Source of the DNA: Desulfovibrio sp. 86
GTDB taxonomy: Bacteria > Desulfobacterota > Desulfovibrionia > Desulfovibrionales > Desulfovibrionaceae
Assembly: GCF_902702915.1 (NCBI RefSeq)
Contig: NZ_LR738849.1
Span: forward strand, 1,426,001-1,490,000
Reading direction: 5' to 3'
DNA length: 64,000 bases
The notes beneath the pieces were generated by a model. It was given only the letters and a program-made list of their open reading frames with translations. It had not been told where the DNA came from and did no database searches. Positions 37,207 through 44,932 of this stretch are shown here, piece after piece (within the stretch, counting starts at the first letter, position 1; each line of letters starts with the position of its first letter). The translations under genes and the position numbers were made by a program.

Positions 37207-37377
37207 AGTTCCGCTTATAACAGTGCTGCCTAAGCAGGTGGCAGGTTACTCCCGCGCCTTGCCACTCCACACAAGACCAAAACTGTTCCAAATCAAAGCA
37301 GCCTTGCATTTGCGGCTCAGCAGCATTCCGCCCTGAGACTCAAGAGCGACCCGTCACCATTCTTGGCCTGTCTGCGC

Positions 37378-37406
37378 TTGACACCATGCCCGCTGTTATA
37401 TATCAA
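37378..37406 (+). promoter_or_regulatory. Sigma-70-type promoter of the riboswitch-metE unit
   Basis: A perfect TTGACA (37378-37383) is followed after 17 bases by TATCAA (37401-37406); TATATC at 37399 is an alternative with 15 bases. Initiation would fall about 10 bases before the riboswitch P1 stem. Confidence 0.6.
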
Positions 37407-37420
37407 TTTATCTAGATATT

Positions 37421-37622
37421 GTGATGAGAAACGGAAAACGGTGAAAATCCGTTGCGGACGCGCCACTGTAATCGGCACAAACCCGCGCCGTGCCACTGTT
37501 CACTGACCAGACCGTCAACATGTTGGGAATGCCGCAACATCGATCTGCTCCGGGGACGGGAAGGTACGGCCACGCGCAACCACAAACGCGCAGGGGCCGG
37601 AAGCCAGGAGACGCCTCATCAC
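37421..37622 (+). ncRNA. Cobalamin (B12) riboswitch
   Basis: The P1 stem is GTGATGAG (37421-37428) with CTCATCAC (37615-37622), a perfect 8-bp match. Between them lie the conserved core GGTGAAAATCCG (37440-37451), CGCCACTGTAAT (37461-37472) and the B12 box AAGCCAGGAGACGCC (37601-37615). About 230 bases of leader follow before metE, including a GGTCAGGCG/CGCCCGACC hairpin without a T run. Control of metE by B12 riboswitches is well established, switching off the B12-independent enzyme when cobalamin is present. Confidence 0.93.
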
Positions 37623-37850
37623 CTGCCGCCATCCGGCGGCAAGGCAGTACTGTCTCGCGTTCAGGCAAGTGCCCGGTCAGGCGTTGGCGCGCCCGACCAG
37701 AGCCGTGCGGCATACCAATGCCGCGCGTCGGTACGGATTGCATCCGTATTGTGAAGTGGCGGCAAGACCGGCGGGTCACACGCCATTTCAGGTATACAAG
37801 CTCTAGCGTGAAAAAGACTGCCCTTTCAACACCATATGAAAGGAGCAACC

Positions 37851-40139
37851 ATGCGTACCCACATTCTCGGCTTTCCCTCCATGGGCAGGCAGCGCGAGCT
37901 GAAACAGGCTCTCGAATCTTTTTGGCGTGGCGACACTTTTGCCCAGGATCTCACCGGCACAGCGCACCAGCTTCAGGAAAGCCATTGGGCCATCCAGCGC
38001 GAGGCCGGCTTGAGCTACGTGACTACGGGCGATTTTTCCCTCTATGACCGCATGCTGGACACAAGCCTCATGCTTGGGGCCGTGCCCGCCCGCTTTGCCC
38101 ACTGCGGCAAGGACGCCCTGACGCGCTATTTCGCTCTGGCGCGCGGCGACGCCTCACGCAACATTCCGGCCATGGAGATGACCAAGTGGTTTGACACCAA
38201 CTACCACTATCTTGTGCCGGAAATCGAAGCCGACGCCGTCTGGACGCCCGGTGAACACCCCGTGCTGGAAGCCACCCGGCGCGCCGCCGCCAAGGGCTTC
38301 ACGCCCAAGGCCGCCATCATCGGCCCCTTCACCTGGCTGGCCCTGGCCAAGGGCCAGAACGGCGCTGATCCGTGGGCGCGGCTGGACGAGGTGCTGGCAG
38401 CCTACACGGCGCTGCTGGAACAGCTGGCTCCGCTCTGCCAGTGCATTCAGATTGAAGAACCCGTGCTCTGCACCGAACTGCTGCCCGCCCCTGCCACCGC
38501 GCGCTTTGCCCAAACATACGCCACGCTCAATGCGGCGACGGCCCGCGCCGGATCAGCCAGACTTTTGCTGGCGACCTACTTCGGCCAGCTGAAAAATCAC
38601 CTTGCTCTGGCCGTAAACAGCGGCTGCGCGGCCCTGCATATCGACCTTGTGCGCGGCTCCGGCCAACTGGACGCCGTGCTCGCCGCCCTGCCCGATCACA
38701 TGGCCCTGTCCCTCGGACTGGTCAACGGACGCAATATCTGGAAGACCGACTACGCGCAGGCCGCCAGCCTCATGAACCGCGCCGTGAGCGCCCTTGGCGC
38801 TGACCGTGTGCTTCTGGCCTCTTCCTGCTCGCTTTTGCACAGCCCCGTGGATCTCGCGGAAGAAACCGACCTGCCTGCCCACATCAAGAACCGCATGGCC
38901 TTTGCCGTGCAGAAATGCGCTGAACTGGCCGACCTCAAGGCCATTGCCCAGGGCCAGGGCCAGGGCCAGGGCGCGGACATTCTGGCAACCAACGCCGCTG
39001 TGCTGGCCGAGGCCCAGGCCCATGCCGACACAGTGCTGGCACGGGTGCGCGAGCGCGCCGCCGCAGTGACCCCGGCCATGCTGGCCCGCAAATCCCCCTT
39101 CGCCGCGCGCAAGCAGGCTCAGGCCTGGCTGCGTCTGCCGCTTCTGCCCACCACCACCATCGGTTCTTTCCCGCAGACAGACCATATCCGCAAGACGCGG
39201 CTGGCCTTCAAGCGCGGTCAAATGACCCAGGCCGACTACGAAGCCGCCATCAAGGCCGAGATCGCCGCCTGCATCAAAAAGCAGGAGGAGCTTGGTCTGG
39301 ACGTTCTCGTGCACGGCGAGGCCGAGCGCAACGATATGGTGGAGTATTTTGGGCAGCAGCTTGGCGGCTTCTGCTTTACGCGCAACGGCTGGGTGCAGAG
39401 CTATGGCAGCCGCTGCGTTAAGCCGCCCGTCATCTATGGCGACGTGTACCGCAAGGCCCCCATGACCGTGGCCTGGGCGCGCTATGCCCAGTCCCTGACG
39501 CAAAAGCCCGTCAAGGGCATGCTCACCGGGCCCGTGACCATCCTCTGCTGGAGCTTTGTGCGCGACGACCTGCCGCGCAGCGAGGTCTGCCGCCAGATCG
39601 CCCTGGCCATCCGCGACGAGGTGAGCGACCTTGAGGCGGCGGGCATACACATCATCCAGATAGACGAGGCCGCCCTGCGCGAGGGCATGCCCCTCACAGC
39701 CGCCGAGGCCGCCGTGTACCTGCAATGGGCGGTGGACGCCTTTCTTCTGGCGTCCACAGGCGTTGAAGACCGCACACAGATGCACACCCACATGTGCTAC
39801 AGCGAGTTCAACGCCATCCTGCCCGCCATCGCGCGCATGGACGCCGACGTCATCAGCATCGAATCCAGCCGCAGCGGCATGGAACTGCTGGACGCCTTCA
39901 CCCGCTTTCACTATGTGGGCGAGGTCGGCCCCGGCGTGTATGATATCCACAGCCCGCGCATTCCCACGGCGGACGAAATGGTGCGCCTGCTGCACCTGGC
40001 GCTGCAGCACATCGACAAAAGCCAGCTTTGGGTCAACCCCGACTGCGGCCTCAAGACGCGGCGCTGGGAAGAGGCGTATCCGGCCCTGGAAAATATGGTG
40101 GCCGCCGCCCTGCGGGTGCGGGTGGAGTTGTCTGCCTAG
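37851..40139 (+). CDS. metE: Cobalamin-independent methionine synthase
   Basis: The ATG at 37851 is preceded by AAAGGAG; 762 residues, the normal length for the duplicated-barrel enzyme. It transfers the methyl group of methyltetrahydrofolate (polyglutamate) to homocysteine. The zinc and homocysteine site lies in HTHMCYSEFN (His, Cys) and the later DCGLKTR Cys. HGEAERNDMVEYFGQQLGGF and GPVTILCWSF are family hallmarks. A tetra-repeat of CAGGGC (38949-38972) encodes a QGQG tract in the interdomain linker. B12 riboswitch control is expected. Confidence 0.96.
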   Translation: MRTHILGFPSMGRQRELKQALESFWRGDTFAQDLTGTAHQLQESHWAIQREAGLSYVTTGDFSLYDRMLDTSLMLGAVPARFAHCGKDALTRYFALARGDASRNIPAMEMTKWFDTNYHYLVPEIEADAVWTPGEHPVLEATRRAAAKGFTPKAAIIGPFTWLALAKGQNGADPWARLDEVLAAYTALLEQLAPLCQCIQIEEPVLCTELLPAPATARFAQTYATLNAATARAGSARLLLATYFGQLKNHLALAVNSGCAALHIDLVRGSGQLDAVLAALPDHMALSLGLVNGRNIWKTDYAQAASLMNRAVSALGADRVLLASSCSLLHSPVDLAEETDLPAHIKNRMAFAVQKCAELADLKAIAQGQGQGQGADILATNAAVLAEAQAHADTVLARVRERAAAVTPAMLARKSPFAARKQAQAWLRLPLLPTTTIGSFPQTDHIRKTRLAFKRGQMTQADYEAAIKAEIAACIKKQEELGLDVLVHGEAERNDMVEYFGQQLGGFCFTRNGWVQSYGSRCVKPPVIYGDVYRKAPMTVAWARYAQSLTQKPVKGMLTGPVTILCWSFVRDDLPRSEVCRQIALAIRDEVSDLEAAGIHIIQIDEAALREGMPLTAAEAAVYLQWAVDAFLLASTGVEDRTQMHTHMCYSEFNAILPAIARMDADVISIESSRSGMELLDAFTRFHYVGEVGPGVYDIHSPRIPTADEMVRLLHLALQHIDKSQLWVNPDCGLKTRRWEEAYPALENMVAAALRVRVELSA

Positions 40140-40158
40140 CGGGTTTACCGCATGAACT

Positions 40159-40196
40159 GCTTTGTGGGGGAGGGACCCTCCCCCTAAAACGCTTAC
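40159..40196 (+). terminator. 3'-end hairpin repeat (family A, short copy 4)
   Basis: CTTTGTGGGGGAGGGACCCTCCCCCTAAAACG in short form: GGGGGAGG and CCTCCCCC with a 3-base loop, then CTAAAAC. The central part of the long copies is missing. It lies 20 bases after the metE stop, in its direction. Confidence 0.6.
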
Positions 40197-40281
40197 TGCT
40201 GTTTCAGTCTGCGGCAAGGAGTCTTCTGTGCCCGGTCAGGGTTCCATAGGCAGAAAATTATCCTGCTCACGCAAACGCGCG

Positions 40282-40785
40282 TCACAGCCTGGCCATAAGG
40301 ACCAGCAGCTTGGCTATGAACGGCGACAGCAGCACAATGGCATAGATGCGCACCAGGTGGTACACCATAATCATAGGCGCTTCGCGTCCCGCATCTCCGG
40401 CCAGGGCCATGATGGCGTTGAAGCCGCCGGGGCTGGTGGCAAGGTAGGCGCCCTCGGCGCTCATGCCGCCAAAGCGCATGCTTATCCAGGAGCAGCCGAG
40501 ACCGGCGGCAAGAATGATAAAGGTTGAGAGCAGCATGATGGGCCACGTTTCACGCACAACGCTCAGCATGCCGGGGCTGTACATATTGCCAACGATCACG
40601 CCTACGCAGCCGTACACCACATACCTGATCCAATGCGGCATGTACGGCGTGCTGACGGCGCCGAAGCTTTTAAAGATGACCACCGCCACCATGGCCCCGG
40701 TCATGGGGCCCCCAGGCAGGTCAAAGTAGTCAAAAACCAGGCCTCCGGTGAGGCCCACGGCAAAAAGTGTGATCAGGGTCGTCAT
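40282..40785 (-). CDS. AbrB-type membrane protein, single-repeat form
   Basis: The start at 40785 is preceded by AAGGAAGG; 167 residues with about five membrane segments. GGPMTGAMVAVVIFKSFG and YLATSPGGFNAIMALAGDAG are hallmarks of the AbrB-duplication family (sometimes annotated ammonia monooxygenase-like), whose usual members of about 350 residues carry two such halves. Only one half is present here, so it may work as a dimer. The function is not established. Confidence 0.65.
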   Translation of the reverse strand: MTTLITLFAVGLTGGLVFDYFDLPGGPMTGAMVAVVIFKSFGAVSTPYMPHWIRYVVYGCVGVIVGNMYSPGMLSVVRETWPIMLLSTFIILAAGLGCSWISMRFGGMSAEGAYLATSPGGFNAIMALAGDAGREAPMIMVYHLVRIYAIVLLSPFIAKLLVLMARL

Positions 40786-40821
40786 ACATCCTTCCTTCAC
40801 GCGGCTTCGTAGTCTTTACGT

Positions 40822-41208
40822 CTAGAGCAGATTAATTTTGAAATGTTTCGCATTTCAAAGTTTTCATTCAGCCGAAAAATGCGATTTGCGACAGCCATCT
40901 GCAGGCTGTACATTCTATTAATTACTTGCTGTCTTTGCGGCAGTCGTTGGCGAGTCTACGAGCCTTACGAATGGCGACAGCGATTGCACAAAACAAAATT
41001 GATAGTTACTCATGCTGTCTTTATCCGTAGCTTCCTGCGTCGCAACGGCTGAAGCAAGCGTAGTTTCCTGCGTCACAACACTTGAAGCATCCGTAGCTTC
41101 CTTCGTCGCAACGGCTAAAGCTCGGCCGAATCCACGCCACGTTGTGGCGCGCTGTACTTTCGTACAGCGTTAGAGCATTTACACTTTTTCAAAGTTAAAA
41201 TGCTCTAT
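40822..41208. repeat. Composite palindromic repeat (family B, longest copy) with internal tandem repeat
   Basis: Inverted relative to the reference copy: CTAGAGCAGATTAATTTTG ... AAAGTTAAAATGCTCTA. The central hairpin is split by about 260 bases. These share sequence with the insert at 13322-13640 (CGACAGCGATTGCACA; TAGTTACTCATGCTGTC). They include three tandem units of about 32 bp (41026-41122; core GTAGCTTCCTGCGTCGCAAC). No gene is seen. Confidence 0.7.
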
Positions 41209-41298
41209 GCGCTGGCCGCGTCATGATTAGGCGGGGCACAACCCGCCGTCCGCACTGCATACGCCCATTGCCTCCGCTCCTCAATGCCCAAAATGACA

Positions 41299-41332
41299 AA
41301 GGGACGCATTCTTCTCGAAGAATGCGTCCCTT
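41299..41332 (-). terminator. Terminator of the pnt unit
   Basis: AAGGGACGCATTCTTC and its exact complement (41317-41332) form a long stem, 22 bases after the pntB stop; on the minus strand TTGTCATTTTGG follows. A strong stem with a weak T tract. Confidence 0.65.
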
Positions 41333-41353
41333 CCGGGTAATCGCGCAGCTATG

Positions 41354-44300
41354 CTACTTCTGGAGTAAGCTTATGAGCTTGTCCATAGTGGCAGAGGCAT
41401 CGCCAAGCATCATGATGACGCCGGGCTTGCCGTACAGGGTGTTGTCCACTCCGGCGTAGCCGGGCTTGTCGTCATAGTTGCAGATGATGACGTTCTTGGC
41501 CTCGCCAGCCTTGAGGATGGGCATGCCGTAAATGGGCGTGCCTTCGGCCGTGTTGGCCGCAGGGTTCACCACGTCGTTGGCCCCGATGACGATGGCCAGA
41601 TCGGCCTCGGCGAACATCGGGTTCACGACGTCCATTTCAAGCAGGTCTTCGTAATCCACGTTGGCTTCGGCAAGCAGCACGTTCATGTGGCCGGGCATGC
41701 GCCCCGCCACGGGATGGATGCCATAGCTCACCTTGACGCCCCTGGATTCCAGCAGGTCGGCAAGCTGTTTGACCTTGTGCTGGGCCTGAGCCAGCGCCAT
41801 GCCATAACCGGGGACGATAACGACGCTTTTGGCGTCCCTGAGCACCTTGTCCACCTGATCTCCGCCAACTTCGGGAGCGGCAGGAGCGGCCCCCGCCGGG
41901 CTTTCGCCCTGCGCGTAGGCCAGCAGCTTGTCAAAGCTCTTGGAGGCGTCGCCCGTCATGAGGATTACCCCATCGCGGGTATACAGGGGGTTGGGCACAC
42001 CGGCGTAGCCGGGCTTGTCGTCGTAGTTGCAGATGATGATGTTCCTGGCTTCTTCGGCCTTGAGGATGGGCATGCCGTAAATGGGAGTGCCTTCCGCGCT
42101 GTTGGCCGCCGGGTTCACCACGTCGTTGGCCCCAACGATGACCACAAGATCGGATTCCGCAAACATCGGGTTGACGGTGTCCATTTCAAGCAGGTGTTCG
42201 TAATCCACATTGGCTTCGGCCAGCAGCACGTTCATATGGCCGGGCATGCGCCCCGCCACGGGATGGATGCCGTAGCTCACCTTGGCTCCCTTGCTTTCCA
42301 GCAGGTCGGCAAGCTGTTTGACCTTGTACTGGGCCTGGGCAAGGGCCATGCCGTAGCCGGGCACGATGACCACGTTTTTGGCGTTCTGCACCAGTTTGGC
42401 GGCTGCGGCTTCCTTGCTGTCGCCGCTGGATGGGGCGGCTGCGGCGGGGCTTTCACCCTGGGCGAAGCTCACCAGACGGTCCACGGTCTTGGCCGCGTCG
42501 CCCGTCATGAGGATCACGCCCTCGCGGGTATACAGGGGGTTGGGCACGCCAGCGTAGCCAGGCTTGTCGTCATAGTTGCAGATAATGATGCCCTTGGCTT
42601 CTTCGGCCTTGAGGATGGGCATGCCATAGATGGGCGTGCCTTCGGCCGTGTTGGCCGCCGGATTCACCACGTCGTTGGCTCCGATGACCACCACAAGATC
42701 GGTCTCCGCGAACATCGGGTTCACGGTATCCATTTCGAGCAGGTCTTCGTAATCCACATTGGCTTCGGCCAGCAGCACGTTCATGTGGCCGGGCATGCGC
42801 CCCGCCACGGGATGGATGCCGTAGCTCACCTTGACGCCCTTGGCTTCCAGCGTGTCCGCAAGCTGTTTGACCTTGTGCTGGGCCTGGGCAAGGGCCATGC
42901 CGTAGCCGGGCACGATAATCACGCTCTTGGCGTTGTGCACCAGCTTGGCGGCTGCGGCTTCCTTGCTGTCGCCACCGGATGGGGCGGCGCTTTGCTCGGC
43001 CGGGGCATTGCCCTGGGCGTAGTGCAGCAGGGTATCAAAGGTCTTGGCCGCGTCGCCCAGCATGAGATGCACGCCAGCGCGCTCATACAGGGGGTTGGGC
43101 ACGCCAGCGTAGCCCGGCTTGCTGTCATAGTTGCAGATGATGATGTTCCTGGCCTTTTCGGCATCAAGGATGGGCATGCCGTAGATGGGCGTGCCTTCCG
43201 CGCTGTTGGCCGCAGGGTTCACCACGTCGTTGGCCCCAACGATGACCACAAGGTCGGCATCGGCGAACATCGGGTTGACCGTGTCCATTTCAAGCAGATT
43301 TTCGTAATCCACATTGGCTTCGGCCAGCAGCACGTTCATATGGCCGGGCATGCGCCCCGCCACGGGATGGATGCCGTAGCTCACCTTGGCCCCCTTGCTT
43401 TCCAGAAGGTCGGCAAGCTGCTTGACCTTGTACTGGGCCTGGGCAAGGGCCATGCCGTAGCCTGGCACGATGATCACGTTTTTGGCGTTTTGCACCAGCT
43501 TGGCCACTTCGGCCTCAGTGGATTTGACAGGGGCCGGAGCAGCGGCAGCGGCAGCCTTGGGCGCGGCCTTGCCAGCGGGCGTGACCACAGAGGACTCGCC
43601 AAGCAGGATGGACAGCAGCTTTCTGTTCATGGCCTTGCACATGATGCGCGTCAGCAAAAAGCCCGAAGAGCCGATGATGCCGCCGATGGCCACCAGCAGG
43701 GGATCGCTCACCGCAAAACCCGCAATGGCGGCGCAGACGCCGCCCATGGAGTTCAGCAGCGAGATGGTGATGGGCATGTCGGCTCCGCCCACGCGGATGG
43801 TGAACCCGATGCCGAAGGCCGTGCCCGACAAAAGCATCATGAAGATGAAAAAGCCGAACAAAAAGTGCGGAAACACCGTGCCCATAAGCACGGAAAAGCC
43901 CATAACGCCCAGAATGGACAGAATGATTCTGGTGTGTTCGGGCAGGATAATGGGTTTTTGCGGCAGTATCTGGTGCAGTTTGCCTGCGGCCACAAAGGAG
44001 CCTGTGATGGTGGTCATGCCCATGGCCATGGCCAGGCAGGCGCTGCCGCGCTCAAAGGCCGTGGGCGCGCCCGTGTCCGTCAGGACAAGAAAGCTCACAA
44101 TGGCAGCCGCGCCGCCGCCGATGCCGTGCAGAAAGGCGACCATCTGCGGCATCTGGATCATCTTGACCTTATTGGACAGGGTAAGCCCCAGCGTCATGCC
44201 CACGGCAATGGCCAGCCACAGCGTGGGAGACGTCATGGAGCCGTCCTTGAACATGGTCACAAGAATGGCGAGGCCCATGGCCGAGGCGCAAAAAAGATTG

Positions 44301-44398
44301 CCCCTGACCGCAGTGGGAACCTTGTTCATGAGGCGTAGACCAAAGAGTACAGACGCCACAAGAAGTCCGGCAATTATGTTGTAGGTTAGTGCATTCAT
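41354..44398 (-). CDS. pntB: Transhydrogenase beta subunit with four tandem domain III copies
   Basis: 1014 residues; typical PntB has about 460. Residues 1-265 are the membrane domain dII with eight or nine hydrophobic helices (FLHGIGGGAAAI, GFTIRVGGADMPITISLLNS). Then come four copies of the nucleotide-binding domain III (about 299-463, 484-648, 667-831, 851-1014), each with VPGYGMALAQAQ, GIHPVAGRMPGHMNVLLAEA, GANDVVNPAAN, GTPIYGMPIL and KPGYAGV. Linkers are rich in Ala/Pro/Ser/Gly. In E. coli the dIII loop KRSMNTGY contacts NADP; here all four copies read NYD(D/S)KPGY. Proton-coupled hydride transfer between NAD(H) and NADP(H) is the family role. What extra dIII copies do is unknown. Confidence 0.9.
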   Translation of the reverse strand: MNALTYNIIAGLLVASVLFGLRLMNKVPTAVRGNLFCASAMGLAILVTMFKDGSMTSPTLWLAIAVGMTLGLTLSNKVKMIQMPQMVAFLHGIGGGAAAIVSFLVLTDTGAPTAFERGSACLAMAMGMTTITGSFVAAGKLHQILPQKPIILPEHTRIILSILGVMGFSVLMGTVFPHFLFGFFIFMMLLSGTAFGIGFTIRVGGADMPITISLLNSMGGVCAAIAGFAVSDPLLVAIGGIIGSSGFLLTRIMCKAMNRKLLSILLGESSVVTPAGKAAPKAAAAAAPAPVKSTEAEVAKLVQNAKNVIIVPGYGMALAQAQYKVKQLADLLESKGAKVSYGIHPVAGRMPGHMNVLLAEANVDYENLLEMDTVNPMFADADLVVIVGANDVVNPAANSAEGTPIYGMPILDAEKARNIIICNYDSKPGYAGVPNPLYERAGVHLMLGDAAKTFDTLLHYAQGNAPAEQSAAPSGGDSKEAAAAKLVHNAKSVIIVPGYGMALAQAQHKVKQLADTLEAKGVKVSYGIHPVAGRMPGHMNVLLAEANVDYEDLLEMDTVNPMFAETDLVVVIGANDVVNPAANTAEGTPIYGMPILKAEEAKGIIICNYDDKPGYAGVPNPLYTREGVILMTGDAAKTVDRLVSFAQGESPAAAAPSSGDSKEAAAAKLVQNAKNVVIVPGYGMALAQAQYKVKQLADLLESKGAKVSYGIHPVAGRMPGHMNVLLAEANVDYEHLLEMDTVNPMFAESDLVVIVGANDVVNPAANSAEGTPIYGMPILKAEEARNIIICNYDDKPGYAGVPNPLYTRDGVILMTGDASKSFDKLLAYAQGESPAGAAPAAPEVGGDQVDKVLRDAKSVVIVPGYGMALAQAQHKVKQLADLLESRGVKVSYGIHPVAGRMPGHMNVLLAEANVDYEDLLEMDVVNPMFAEADLAIVIGANDVVNPAANTAEGTPIYGMPILKAGEAKNVIICNYDDKPGYAGVDNTLYGKPGVIMMLGDASATMDKLISLLQK
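41357..43504 (-). repeat. In-frame tandem array of four domain III units in pntB
   Basis: Units run 43504-43010, 42949-42455, 42400-41906 and 41848-41357, with a period of 183-185 codons measured between the GYGMA motifs (residues 313, 498, 681, 864). Copies 1 and 3 share AQYK, GAKVSYG, IVGAND, NSAEG and ARNI. Copies 2 and 4 share AQHK, GVKVSYG, VIGAND, NTAEG and a Lys in place of that Arg. This alternation indicates duplication of a two-unit block. DNA identity is also high, so assembly of this locus should be confirmed with long reads. Confidence 0.92.
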
Positions 44399-44453
44399 GT
44401 CACTGCAACCCTTTCTTCTGATTTATGGGTGTAGCAAAGGCCAGAACGAAGGG

Positions 44454-44735
44454 TTACTTCTTTTTCCCGGCGACCATTCGAAGCATTTTGTGAGTAATGT
44501 CAAACCCGCCGAAAACGTTCACAATGGCCATGGCGACGGAAATGGCGCCCAGTATGGTGAAAAAGACGGAGCCCGCAAGATAGGTCGCCGTCACTGCACC
44601 AAGAATGATGACGCCCGAAAGGGCATTCATGGCCGACATCAGGGGGGTGTGCAGCAGGCTCGGCACATGGCTGATGATCTTGTAGCCAAGCAGCGTCGCG
44701 GCAACGAACACTGCCAGCAGGGTAATTGGGGTCAT
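44454..44735 (-). CDS. pntA2: Transhydrogenase alpha-2 subunit (first part of membrane domain)
   Basis: The start at 44735 is preceded by AAGGAAGAG; 93 residues with three membrane segments, matching the C-terminal membrane part of E. coli PntA and the separate alpha-2 subunit of Rhodospirillum-type enzymes. PLMSAMNALSGVIILGAVTA is the conserved stretch. With the PntB membrane part it forms the proton channel domain dII. It lies 55 bases upstream of pntB. Confidence 0.9.
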   Translation of the reverse strand: MTPITLLAVFVAATLLGYKIISHVPSLLHTPLMSAMNALSGVIILGAVTATYLAGSVFFTILGAISVAMAIVNVFGGFDITHKMLRMVAGKKK

Positions 44736-44817
44736 ATGCTCTTCCTTGAATTTTTTTTCCGGGGCCCATGCGAGATGTCCGGGCGGCAAGCGCCGTCCGG
44801 ACACTCCGCTCAAACCC

Positions 44818-44930
44818 AGAGCATGCGGCTTTGAAAAAGTTTACATGCCCTGTGGCTGCACAAAAGTGCAGCGCGCCGCTAGCGGCGTGGATTCTGCCGG
44901 AAATGCGATTTCCGGCAGAATCCTGCTCGG
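44818..44930. repeat. Composite palindromic repeat (family B, variant) inside the pnt unit
   Basis: A shorter and more GC-rich variant: GAGCATGCGGCTTTG...ACATGCCC, GCGCGCCGCTAGCGGCGTGG, then the strong hairpin ATTCTGCCGGAAAT...ATTTCCGGCAGAAT (44890-44921). It fills the gap between pntA and pntA2. Confidence 0.6.
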
Positions 44931-44932
44931 TT

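Noticed and set aside
41357..43504. The repeat array considered as a CRISPR or satellite array
   Set aside because: Units are about 550 bp, in frame and encode a full protein domain each; there are no short repeats with unique spacers.
41687..44338. Plus-strand open frame of 883 codons opposite pntB
   Set aside because: It is the antisense shadow of the repetitive pntB array. Its product is a His/Gly/Val-rich repeat without domain signatures, and the minus strand encodes clear PntB motifs.
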